Shown here: positions 41,755 through 51,853 of the stretch, piece by piece
Layout of the letters: each line of letters starts with the position of its first letter
Position numbering within the stretch: the stretch's first letter is position 1
Origin: Roridomyces roridus
Lineage: Eukaryota; Basidiomycota; Agaricomycetes; Agaricales; Mycenaceae
NCBI GenBank assembly: GCA_029378245.1
Contig: JARKIF010000005.1
Span: 2,604,001 to 2,668,000, forward strand
Reading direction: 5' to 3'
DNA length: 64,000 bases
Position numbers and translations under genes: made by a program
The notes under the pieces: model-generated
What the model saw: the letters and a program-made list of their open reading frames with translations, nothing else
Databases searched by the model: none
Told to the model about the DNA's origin: nothing

Positions 41755-43985
41755 ATGGACAACAATTTCGACGACGAACTGGCATTCCTTGCCACTGCGG
41801 CCCCTGATGAACAAGGCGGCGGCCTTCTACAACACCAACTTGTGACTTCCCCGCTTTTGACATTCTCTGCCCTCAAGAATCGACCTCAAGATTTTCCTTC
41901 TCGTGGACTCGTCGGCACCAGCGCGGGGGACAGAATCTACTTCAATACGAATGCACCCAATAGCGCCATAGTCTGCGGTGTTCAGGTAGATTTTATCTCT
42001 GTTATGCCACTCGTTACTCACTTATTCTGTAGGGCTCAGGAAAGAGCCACACCTTGTCCTGCCTTCTAGAGTGCGGACTGATACCAGACTCGCGGGTCGG
42101 TCAACTCCCCGATCCTTTAAGCGCCCTGGTGTATGGAAATTACTTTTGCTTGTCAGTTAAGGTTGGGCTAACGACAAATAACGCAGGTTCCATTTTGACA
42201 CCTCAGACCTTGGCCGACCCTGCGAGGCAACCTTCCTATCTTTACCAGCGGGCCATCCTATAGACCATGCCCTTCTGCCGCAAGTTACCGTGCTTTGTTC
42301 GTACGTATTAGCCCTTTGTGTGTACCAACGGATGTACTGACCTCGACACAGACCCAGCAACGTTGAGCGCCGCCGCCTCGCTTACTCCACTCTTCCGCAT
42401 GTTCTCGTTCAGCCGCTCCAGCTCTCAGAAAAAGACCTTACGGCCGACCGGATGTTGGCGATCATGGGCTGCAGCAACCTCGAGGTAAGTCGATCTTGTG
42501 CTGTCCTCACAACTCCACTGACGTTTTAGACTGCGCCGTTATACTTGCATACAATTATGCGAATCATTCGTGACATTGGAAGTAGCACGTTCAGCTACCT
42601 AGGTCCGTCCGAAAATAACGTTATGGAGCACTGCTGATCGTTGTTGCAGAATTCAAGCGCAGGATTGCCCTCGAGCCTCTGGATGTAAAACAAAAGGCAA
42701 TGCTCAAGCTTCGAACGGATTTGCTAGATTGTTTCATCCGCCCCGGCGCTCGGGAGATCCAAACGTATTTCCGTGCGGGAGGACTGGTGCTGATCGATCT
42801 AACCGATCCGTTTCTCGATGGTTTGTGGGTCCACTTCGATCCTCGAATGTCGCTGACCTGACGTAGGCCTCACGGCTTCTGTACTGTTCGACAGCGTCCT
42901 TGGCTCTTTTGTTGACTGGCAAACAACATGCGGCAAACTCGTTGGTGCGTTCTCAGCACCTTTCTCTTGGGTGTTTTCTTGACGGGTTCCCAGTGTTGGA
43001 TGAAGCGCACAAGTACCTCGTCAATAGCGATTCAGATAGGTTGACGCGATCCCTGAGCGACGTCATCCGCCTGCAGCGCCATCTCGCTACCCGGGTCATA
43101 ATCGCGACTCAGGAGCCCACCGTCATCCCCGCAACGATCCTCGACCTCGCATCCGTCATCATCTGCCACAGATTTACCTCGCCCGCATGGTGTACGCACC
43201 TGTCGAAACACGTGTCTACGGGCAACCAGTCTGACTCTGCGCGTTGGTTCGAGGAGGTGATGTTCCTTGGAACTGGGCATGCGCTTGTGTTTTGTCCGTC
43301 GGCGTTGATGAGCACGGATGGGGAGCGGGGGGTGGCTCTTTTGGGGAGGGATTATTTGAAGGTTAGGGTTCGCCCGCGTTTGACGTTGGATGGAGGGGCT
43401 TCGCACTTGGCGGTGAGGTCTGGATCTGGGGCTGTTGGAGCTGCCGCTGCTCCGACGTTCACGTTGACGGTGCCTTCGACATTCGCGCCAGGTACTGCGC
43501 ATCAGGATTATGTCCCAGCCGCTCCCGTGTCCCCTCCCACGGTGGCGTCTATGTTGTCCCCGGCCCCCTCCCCCGTAATCGCCCCAAAGTTGTCGCTGAA
43601 CTCCGAAACCAGCTCATTCACCGCAGCGCCGTCGCTGACAGTTTCTTCGACGATCGGCGGGTTCCAGAATTCGGGCGCTGAGGCGTCGACTGCCCAGCAG
43701 GTGTCGATGCGCTTCAAAGAACTCATTGACTGGATGTCGCACGAGGGCGCTGCGGAAGCGCCGGTGAAAGTCGGGTTTGCCATGGTGGTCATCTATAAAC
43801 AGATGAACCTCAAGGAAACGTATCCCGGCATGTCCATATGCGAATCGTGGAACGCTATGTTGCAGGATGCCTCAAGCGCCAATATCATCCAGTTGGTCAA
43901 CGGGAGCCTACCGTTGAGCAACATGCAACTTCGTCAGCACGCAGAGATGCGCTTGCTGGCCCACGATCCGATCGTCTACGTCTAA
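41755..43985 (+). CDS. HerA/FtsK-like P-loop ATPase
   Basis: Multi-exon gene between two duplicated F-box genes. After a short acidic N-terminus comes the nucleotide-binding core: VCGVQ-intron-GSGKSHTLSCLLECG (Walker A, formed across the intron), FHFDTSDLGRPCEATFLSLP, GGLVLIDLTDPFLD, KLVVLDEAHKYLV (Walker B with catalytic Glu), VIRLQRHLATRVIIATQEPTVIPATILDLASVIICHRFTSPAW, the sensor/Gln-Pro segment that follows Walker B in HerA, FtsK and VirD4-type pumps. Introns have clean GT/AG ends (for example after VCGVQ, S-A-L-V, V-L-C-S, N-L-E, S-Y-L, L-D-G, K-L-V). The C-terminal third is Ala/Ser/Pro-rich with a small helical end (FKELIDWMSHEG). The fold is clear; what it moves or unwinds is unknown. 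To my knowledge such ATPases are uncharacterised in fungi. Confidence 0.75.
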
Positions 43986-44129
43986 CTTCCAGAGCGTTTG
44001 AATTTACCTTCCTAATGGACGAGTATTCATGTGGATATAACTAGTTCCTGGTAGTAGTATGTAGGTTACAATGCGACTGCTTTGGATGAGAAACCGGCTT
44101 GTCTCCCACTCGCGTGCCAGTCTCCGCCC

Positions 44130-44317
44130 CACGTGATCGCTACCGCAGATCGCTACTTACTGCAAACTCACTGCCCAAGACGCGTTGACCAAGTTGACCC
44201 GCGAAAACAGCTGTTCGAGTCGCTTCCCTGACTCAGAGCCTCTGGAACCTTTCTTCGGTGCGTGCAGAGGGAACACCCTCACCGTGGCCTCACGAGACTC
44301 ACGCATGGACCCCCAGG
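44130..44317 (+). promoter_or_regulatory. Duplicated F-box upstream region with E-box, copy 2
   Basis: Counterpart of 39571-39740 with the same CACGTG E-box and the conserved CTTTCTTCGGTGCGTGCAGAGG element. It contains an extra run of about 35 bp after the E-box compared with copy 1. Confidence 0.55.
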
Positions 44318-45775
44318 ATGCTTCCTGCCAATGCTGCCCTGCGGTCCCAGGTCTCGCAGCTCACCCTAAATATTGCGGTCGCGAAAGCACGGTTAGCAGA
44401 TATGAAGGCCGAGTTGGTCCGCGCACAACGCCAACTGGACTCAATCACATATCCTGTTTTGTCCCTGCCAACGGAAATCGTGTCAGAAATATTCATCTGC
44501 TGTCTTCCGACTCCGAATACACGCCAGTGGACTCGGAGAGTCGATGGTATCGACTCCAAACAGGCCCCGCTGCTTTTGTCGCAGATTTGTTGCCAGTGGC
44601 GTCGGATCGCCCTTTCTACCTCTGCCCTGTGGAAGCGGCTAGATATCAACCTGAGACGCCGCCAGCGCCGAGCGTGTATTATCACGGAGACATGGCTTGA
44701 ACGCGCGCACAGTTCTCCTCTTTCCGTGAGGCTCCACGGACCCACAGGAGACCTCGTTGACCCGAAGAAGTTTTCCGAGACGTTCCATCGATATGCGCCA
44801 GGCATACGATCGCTGGAATTCGATATCTTCCAGGACGACCTGAAATGGGGCATGATGGCCAGGTCCATTGATTTACCTCTCCTCCGGAGATTGTCTTTTC
44901 GCCTTGTGGACGGCGACGCTGGGCTCCCAGAGAGTTCCCGAGTCGAGATGTTCAAGAACGTTCCGCAGCTTTCGCAAGTCCTTTTTCACCAGGTTTTGCC
45001 CGAAGTCGTTGTACTCCCCTGGCAACAACTCACGAGATTCACTGGTGAATTGTACCTCCCGCCTGAGTGCCAGGACGCCCTGCGTCTTATGCCAAACCTC
45101 GAGGAATGCGCCTTTTCGGTGATAGAAACCCACGCCAACTACAGCCACCTTGAGGTGCTTTCCCATCAGCAGATCCGCTCATTCACTCTATTTCACTCCA
45201 CGAGTCACCACTACGCAGAGGCGCGCAGTATGCAAATCCTCCAGTTCCTGGCCCTTCCGAAGCTCGAGAGTCTCGAACTTCTCGACGTCAATTACGACGA
45301 TTGGTTTATTCTGGAGGCGTGTTTTGAAAACGGACCCACACCTCCTCTGAAGCGGCTGGTTGTCCGTCCACAATCCGGGAAGGGGCGCACCGGGCTGCCT
45401 TTGACCGTAGCGCTGTTCCTACAGCCTCATCTCACAGACTTGGAGATCTGGCATCCCGACAGAGGCTTCACCTCCGACTTCTTCGATAGTCTCGGCCACA
45501 ACTCGGCTTTCATGCCGGGCCTCGAGAAACTCGTGTTTTATTGCCGCTATCGTGAGGATGAGGCTTCGCAAGCAGATTTACTTGGAATCGCAGCGGAACC
45601 CATACAGAGGAGGAGGGTTATGGCCGGGGTCGCCCAGTTACGCGTGTTTCATGCAGTTCTGGTGGGAGATGTCTATGTATCTCCCTGGGAGCGGGACATT
45701 GATTTGTTCAGGGAATTGAAGGCGGAGGGTTTGGACGTTTATATTGGGTCGGAGGGCGGGGACAACGAAATTTAA
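44318..45775 (+). CDS. F-box-like protein, tandem copy 2
   Basis: Single-exon gene, 485 residues from ATG 44318, the same start (MLPANAALRSQ) as copy 1. The coiled coil, the F-box (SLPTEIVSEIFICCLPT ... APLLLSQICCQWRRIALSTSALW) and the C-terminal repeat-like part (PKLESLELLDV, QPHLTDLEIWHPD, PGLEKLVFYCRY, LKAEGLDVYIGS) all align. Differences from copy 1 concentrate in the middle third (residues 130-300), the likely substrate-binding surface, while the F-box and the C-terminal block are near-identical. The 3' flank to about 45845 also matches 41184-41250. An in-frame ATG at 44258 lies within the duplicated promoter block and is not conserved in copy 1. Confidence 0.85.
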   Translation: MLPANAALRSQVSQLTLNIAVAKARLADMKAELVRAQRQLDSITYPVLSLPTEIVSEIFICCLPTPNTRQWTRRVDGIDSKQAPLLLSQICCQWRRIALSTSALWKRLDINLRRRQRRACIITETWLERAHSSPLSVRLHGPTGDLVDPKKFSETFHRYAPGIRSLEFDIFQDDLKWGMMARSIDLPLLRRLSFRLVDGDAGLPESSRVEMFKNVPQLSQVLFHQVLPEVVVLPWQQLTRFTGELYLPPECQDALRLMPNLEECAFSVIETHANYSHLEVLSHQQIRSFTLFHSTSHHYAEARSMQILQFLALPKLESLELLDVNYDDWFILEACFENGPTPPLKRLVVRPQSGKGRTGLPLTVALFLQPHLTDLEIWHPDRGFTSDFFDSLGHNSAFMPGLEKLVFYCRYREDEASQADLLGIAAEPIQRRRVMAGVAQLRVFHAVLVGDVYVSPWERDIDLFRELKAEGLDVYIGSEGGDNEI

Positions 45776-46289
45776 GGTGGGTTTCTCCTCTTACGGTGCT
45801 TATGTAGACCAAACTTACACCGGTTACTAGATCGTTCACAATGCCTCGGCTGTACCTCGTTTCTAGGACTCGAAGTAAAGGTTAACTTTGACACTGCACA
45901 CAAGCTCGGGCGTCTTGTATCTTTCAACTTCAAGTTTTGTTATTTTGTTAGATTCAGAGACCAATCTATCTGCGAGCAGACGCCCCTCCAAATCTTTTTA
46001 TTCTCCATATGCAACACCCGCACTGGCCTTTTGATCGACGACATCAAGTGCCATCAGATGGCCGTTCTCCCTGCCCCCTTTCCCTCTCCTAGGACGTCTG
46101 TCTCTCTGCCTCTGCTTATATGCTGCTCTTGCGTCCAAGTTCGTCTTTTGCACTCTGGTTCCACTTGTTCTTAAATTGACTCTTGTTCTCCTCTGCTTCC
46201 AGGTCTCTCTCAACAGCAACACCGCGTCTATTAGCTCTCCGTTTCGGCCGTTTCACCGCGTCTATGCGCAGATAGACCAGTAGGTACCA

Positions 46290-48183
46290 ATGTTTCCTCT
46301 CATTCGTCTGTTAACCGTTCCTTTCCTTCCAGTGTCTTTTCCTATCAACATCGCAGACGTAGACAAGGACTTTCTCAAGTCCTGCTGCGACATGCTCGGA
46401 ATACCTTTGGAACTCGTCTCCCCTACCGCTGGCCTAGAACCCAGGCTCGAACTCGACCCCGAAGATGACTGGAGTCGCTTGAAAGATTTCTACCCTCGCG
46501 CAATCACCGACTTTTACGGGTCGGCAACGCCCTGCATCTTTAAGAAGGGACCCGAGTGGCCTCGCAGCCGTTTCAACAATCCGAGGCTCCTTCGCGCTGC
46601 ACGCCCCATCTACGACCATCCGATCCAGCCGACCTGGCTCAAAATTTTGGAGGCCATTGTTGACTTGCTTGACTCGCTCCAAGTCAAATGGAACGCCGTC
46701 GATCCGCTCGCGTATGCAAATGCGGGCGAGGCGACACTGATATGCGAGTTTGTCATCACCATCGCTGTCCTGCCGCGTTCTCTTGCCTACGACGCTGCTG
46801 TAGCTGCTGCTGGTGCTGTCCACGAGATACTCGTCGTAAGTGAACTCTACTCCAAAATTGAACAAAGGATCTAACTATAGGGTTAGGGTGCCGGCTTTCC
46901 TGATATTGAGGTCGCTTTCATCGAGTCAGTTTATCGCAGTCAAGGAAGAGGCCCCAAGCTCATGGGCTTCAACCCGACTTTCCTCGATATGGACGATCTT
47001 CCCGGCCTTCGCAAGCCTTTCACGCCCACCCTGGGCCTCTCGATCGCCCCTCTCAAATCGCCCTACTATGAGGGTTCTGGCGGTATCTTCTTGCGCCTCA
47101 GCAGCGACGAAGGCGACAAGCGCATTGGGCTTTTGACCTGCGCGCATGTCTCCCACCCCCCTCCGCTCTTCCCGAACGAGGCCTACACGCACCAGAAGAA
47201 AATACGGCGTGAGGAAGTCGTTCTTCTCGGCATACAAGCCTTCGATAATACAGTCAGCAACATAATGCAGTTCTTGAGGGGCCAGGTGACCTCCATTCAC
47301 TACTGGGAATTGGACCTCAACGACATCCCCACGCCAGAGGAAAACGAGGCCAAGGAAATTACGGCCCGGCGCAATTGGCTTGCCGCCTCCATCAAAACTG
47401 CCAAGTTCAAGATAAAGCAGGCAGATAAACTGCATACCCACGTCACCAAGAACTTCACGACACTTGAATCGCGTGTGTTGGGCTTTGTCCTTCATAGCGC
47501 AAAGATCGAGGTCGGCGCTGTAGACGGGTTCTTGTACGACTGGAGTGTCATCCAGTTGGACGACGACAAGATTAACTGGGACGAATTCAAGGGTAACCAA
47601 CTGTTCGTCGGTACGTCGCTTTCTTCCCTCTTTTTTCTCCCTTCTGAGGCACCTCACAGGCGGGAACAAGACCTTTCTCGACTGGATCCAGTACATGTTC
47701 CCTGACCAATCTGGTGTCTTCGCGCCCGAGGGCATGCTCCTCCCTCTCAAGGACCATGTCCCCGAGGCTGAGCTACGCAACCCGCGGGACCTGGACATCC
47801 ACAAGACCAAGACGTTGCTCGCCGTCAAGAACGGACACAGCACCGGCACCACGTTCGGGCGCATCAACGGCCTCGAGTCTGTTACTCGCAACTACCATGA
47901 GCACGGCATATCCCAGAGGGCGTTCCAATTCCTCGTCTGCGGCTACGATACGAGCCGGGATGACAAGGCCATTTTCTCCGACGCTGGTGACTCTGGCTCG
48001 TGCGTGGTGGGCAGGGACGGCCGTTTGATTGGCATGCTCACGGGTGGCAGAGGTGCGACCGATGATATGACCGACAAGTCCTACATCACGCCCTACTACG
48101 CACTCAAGACGGCCGTGGAGAAGATTTTCTCCGGCTGCGAACTCCTTGACGTGCCGAGTCAAGTGAATGATTCCATACCCTGA
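46290..48183 (+). CDS. Trypsin-fold (PA-clan) protease-like protein
   Basis: Three exons (46290 to about 46837; 46886 to 47611; 47660-48183) giving roughly 600 residues. The N-terminal 180 residues are helical and of unknown family (DFLKSCCDMLGIPLELV ... DPEDDWSRLKDFYPRAITDFYGSATPCI). The C-terminal half has a chymotrypsin-like triad: IGLLTCAHVSHPP (His), YDWSVIQLD (Asp), FSDAGDSGSCVVGRDGRLIGMLTGG (Ser in GDSGS). No signal peptide is apparent, so the protein is probably intracellular. Proteins with this plan occur in Agaricomycetes with no known role. The ATG at 46290 is followed by a pyrimidine-rich CTTTCCTTCCAG that looks like an acceptor, so an upstream first exon is possible and the start is uncertain. 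Confidence 0.72.
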
Positions 48184-48831
48184 ATTCGTTTCTATGATGG
48201 TTTCGGCGATTGAAACAATTTCGTGGTGAATCTGCATGGGCTGCAGCAGTGCTTGGGCTAATAGCATTGGTACTTTGAATATTTAGCAGTTCAGTGTACT
48301 GTCAGGCCGAGCATGGTAACGAATTTCCTTTTTCGTCCACTACGCCTGCTGCCCGTTTAGGCAATTTCCATGTACAGTCCCACGAAAACCAAACGAGGAC
48401 AGAGCAGAGGAGAGAGAAGGGCTCGCTGGCTTCAAAAATGTCGAGTACATTCCGTTTGTACACATACAATGCTATATTCTATCCGTTCAAGTCTACAAAT
48501 CGAGAAAAAAGAGCTACACGTCTAATGTACAAATGTGGTGTGGTGGTATCAATATGCAGTGGGTGGTATATAGAGATGTTAATTGTTGGGATGACGGAGA
48601 AGAGGCGGAGAGAGACCAGCAGCAAAAGAGAAAGGTTTTCAGGAACCAAATCCAAGAAGTGAGGGCCAAGACAACGAAGAGGACCCTAGAAACGGAGAGA
48701 ACGGGCCAGAGACCGAGGGAGGGACGAGCAAGGAGACAGTTGGGGGTTCCCGGATGAGCGGCGCCTCTTGCGGCTGACGTGAGATGCCATGTTTCGCGTA
48801 ATTTCCACCCGAGGGGCCAAATCTGTGATAT
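48184..48831. other. Intergenic stretch, no gene recognised
   Basis: Convergent 3' flanks of the genes ending at 48183 (+) and 48832 (-). Frames here lack starts with coherent splice sites or motifs. Confidence 0.45.
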
Positions 48832-49945
48832 TCAGTGCATGCCACGGAGGATGAAGACGCTGATCATACCAGTAGGTGCAGAGGAAGGAACAGCGACAGG
48901 TACAGGAGGAATCTACGATGAAGCTGTGAGACTTGTATATAGTCTGTAAGACAAACACGCACTTGACACCCGTCCACTGTCTTCGCCCAGGCCGATATAT
49001 CCTTCCTCCACCGGGGCGTAGAATCGTTCGACTCCGAGGACGCTGTACATCGCTAAGATATTAGGCAAGGGGAAGAACGTTCAGCATACCCTGCTGGTAG
49101 ATATTGCGCGGCGTGAGGGGCTGGCGAGGAGGCTGTTGGCGGAGTACGGGGCTCCAGTGCGTAACCTTTTGGAGAGTCAGTTGAGCGAAGATGAAAGAGC
49201 TGCCAACTCACCGGTTCAAGGCGGGGGTGTTTGGAGGTCCGGGAGACGGGGCTTTCAGACGACGAGTTGCTATTCTGTAGGGAGTGAAATTCGTCATCAA
49301 CGTCAGAGGCTGCGATGACATACCTCAGCTTCGACGACGCCAAGTCCATCATCCTCTTCCTCGTCGATGAGCTCCTCCTCCTCTTCGATGACCTCTTTCG
49401 CTTCCACCGCCATCTGAGATATGTCAGCCATTTCAGATGGCAGAAAAAACGACCTACCTCATCTTCATCGTCGGACTCAGATTCAGAGTCCGTATCTTCT
49501 TCCATCATCGGCTCCTGCGGCTCCTGCTTGAGAGAAGAAACTCGGTGGCCTGCTTCGAAGCAGACGGGACCTGTTCAGGCGGTGATCAGCAAGGGGTGGG
49601 CGAGGGAGGATCAGCAAACGAACCATCCATGGGACGGTGTGCCCCGGAAGAGTCTTGCCAGCGAAAGAAGAATGATGGTTGGAAAAGTTGAGATGATTGA
49701 GACCCGGAATCTTGATAACGAGTTTCTGCATAGATGAATGAGTGGCGGGAATCGTAAGTGAGGAGAGGGCATACCGGTTGGGGAACTGCCTCCGAGGCAG
49801 GGATGGGAGGCTGTTTATCTCCACCCTTTACCTCCTCGTCTTCGTCCTCCGTCCCATGTGCGTCCAGGTCGGAGTCATCCGAGCTGGCAGAACTCTCGTA
49901 ACCCGCGGGCCTTGTTTTCAAGTCGACATTGCAAACCGCAGTCAT
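48832..49945 (-). CDS. Acidic Ser/Glu-rich protein, unknown function
   Basis: Not recognised. Seven or eight short minus-strand exons can be joined in a single frame. Start taken as ATG 49945, low certainty. The chain reads ESSASSDDSDLDAHGTEDEDEE, KLVIKIPGLNHLNF, GHTVPWMGPVCFEAGHRVSSLKQEPQEPMMEEDTDSESESDDEDE, EVIEEEEELIDEEEDDG, SNSSSESPVSRTSKHPRLEP, then WRKDISAWAKTVDGC and a hydrophobic end MISVFILRGMH. Long acidic tracts with Ser (possible CK2 sites) suggest a nuclear, disordered regulator. The consistent splice phases across many small exons argue that it is a real gene. One intron would be only about 38 nt. Confidence 0.5.
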
Positions 49946-50120
49946 CACCCTTAATTCTGTGCAGCAAAAATGAGCTCTGCATGATCGGCATGGCAGGGAC
50001 AACGAACCTTTGGACATGGGCCTGCTTGCTCCGTTACCACTCCTCTTGTCTACAGATTCGTAAGTCCCTCGACTAAATGTTGATCAGATGGAGCGACAAC
50101 GCGAGCCGAGTCGAGGCTCA

Positions 50121-50732
50121 CTACTCGTGAAACGCCCTCACTGCCGTCCGCACCAACGGCAGGAGTATAGCGGCGAGGCTAAGGTAGTGTTTGCCGGGGC
50201 CCTTGCCGTCGTACCACAATGTGCCAGCGTATCGAAGGAATGCGGATTTGAAGTCGCCTCCGGGTTCTATGTCGATCTTGACGCCCTCGCGCTCCATCCG
50301 CAGTAAGAGAACCTCGAAAAGGGGGTCCCACGCTAGCACATTTTGCTCGAGCACCTGCAGATGGCCGCGTTAACTGGATGACCAGAATATCAAAGTAAAG
50401 ACGTGTACCCCACGTATCTTATCTTCGCAAGGGCCATCACGACCGCCGGTCGCGTCGACGAACGCCGCAGTAAAGGCGGTTTGCATCATCCCCACGCCTG
50501 AAACAGCGTGTCAGCGAGGCCACGATAGCGAGTAATACCAACACGTACCCATGCCTTTGAGCTTGTGTTTCATTCCTTCGACGCGCGACGTGGCTGCGGT
50601 GCGTGCTTTGCTGCTCAGAGGGCCCGCGAAATGGAAGCGACAACGAGGGTTCGACGCTTGGCTCAACACCTCCGACTGTATGTACTCGTTTTGCTTTAAC
50701 CGTTGTCGTAAAGCCACGATGTCCATGGCAAA
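50121..50732 (-). CDS. Hypothetical protein, about 165 residues
   Basis: Not recognised. Three minus-strand exons in frame from ATG 50732: MDIVALRQRLKQNEYIQSEVL ... RVEGMKHKLKGMG, an intron (GTACGT...TTTCAG), VGMMQTAFTAAFVDATGG ... EDKIRG, an intron, then VLEQNVLAWDPLFEVLLLRMEREGVKIDIEPGG ... YDGKGPGKHYLSLAAILLPLVRTAVRAFHE and stop. It is mainly helical with an amphipathic C-terminus. No signal peptide or catalytic motif. It could be the tail of a formerly longer gene. Confidence 0.5.
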
Positions 50733-51272
50733 GAAGCACTGAATGTATGCCAATGAGAGAGCGAGGAGGTTGCCGTGGTGGGGAAGGGAGAGCGAGATTG
50801 TTTTGGGCCAAACACTGGCACTCGATGCAACTTGGTACCGCCGTTCGACTTCGACCAAGTATGTACTTTCTGTTCTACACAACATTCGAGCCGACTCGTT
50901 GAGATGTGTGTTAAATGACCAAAACTGAGTACGACTACTGCCTAGCTGTCCATGCCCTGGAGAAAGAGGGCGCCGAGGAAAAGTTCGTCCGTATTAATAA
51001 GAAAAGTCCTGCGTCAAGAAACCGGATCGACCAGGGCTTTTCCGGGGCTACTACCGCGCATGTAACACAGAATGTAGGTGCGTGCTTACCAGAAGGTACC
51101 AGAACTGTTGGCTCCGAGCTCGCTTGTGCTTGCCAGTGACAGAATATGTCAATCAGATCGCAAGCCCGAAACAGCAGGAAACAGTGGAACCAAGAGTCAA
51201 GGCAGCGGGTGGCGGCTGGAGAAAATGAGCAAGGCTTCAGCATATATTCTGGATTGTCTGGTGCATTATTCA
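50733..51272. other. Intergenic stretch, no gene recognised
   Basis: No frame with motifs or coherent splice structure; upstream flank of the gene at 50732 (-). Confidence 0.4.
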
Positions 51273-51364
51273 GTCATCTTGGATCAGTGGTTAACATGTT
51301 AACATCGTTACCCTGAGACGAAGCCTCCTGCGAGGCGCCGGGGGTTCGAAACCCTAAGGTGACC
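51273..51364 (+). tRNA. tRNA-like element, type II shape, probably degenerate
   Basis: GTCATCT (51273-51279) pairs with AGGTGAC (51357-51363) as a complete 7-bp acceptor stem, with one G-U. An A-box-like TGGATCAGTGG follows the 5' arm, a perfect B box GGTTCGAAACC lies at 51343-51353, and GCCTC-CTGC-GAGGC (51323-51336) forms a long variable arm as in Ser/Leu tRNAs. The D arm contains a tandem duplication of GTTAACAT; removing one copy restores a GAT/ATC D stem and a length of 84 nt. No convincing anticodon loop is found: the best hairpin, TCGTT-ACCCTGA-GACGA, lacks U33. Likely a tRNA pseudogene or tRNA-derived element. Confidence 0.45.
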
Positions 51365-51853
51365 ACTTTCTCTTCGGGGCCTCGCCTACCTGGTCCCTCG
51401 AGATCGTGTTCCTTTTGCATGAAGGACTTGGCCTTCGACGAACGTCATTTTTCTGGGTTTTTTTGCCAAGTTTTGAGGGTAGGGACTCGGAGCTTCAGAG
51501 GATGTCTTTGAGTGATCGAGTTGGAGTTCCTGTCGTTGTCAACCGCTGGTATGGACATTGTCTGCGGAAGCAAGGGCGAAGGGTGTGGCCATGAAGCAGG
51601 ATAGTTGCCGGGAGTGGGCTTGGCCGAGCAAACTTTCCGATGCATCATCAGGCATCATCCCCATTTGCGCGCGACGGCCGCCGGGCCGCTGCTCTCTTTC
51701 AACCATGTCTTGCGGCCTGCCCTCCGAAAATTAAAATAGCGTCCTTTGCTACTGGACCTTGGGTGGGTATTTTCAGGGTGAAAAACCGTCGATTTAAGCC
51801 CGTTTTAACCTGCGCAACTCTTACAGGCCACCATTCACGAATTCGACGCCATA
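51365..51853. other. Upstream region of F-box gene, no gene recognised
   Basis: Nothing coding recognised. The stretch runs up to the ATG at 51854 and should hold its promoter. Confidence 0.4.

Noticed and set aside
46926..47891. 321-codon antisense open frame
   Set aside because: Opposite the trypsin-fold gene, whose triad motifs are clear on the plus strand.
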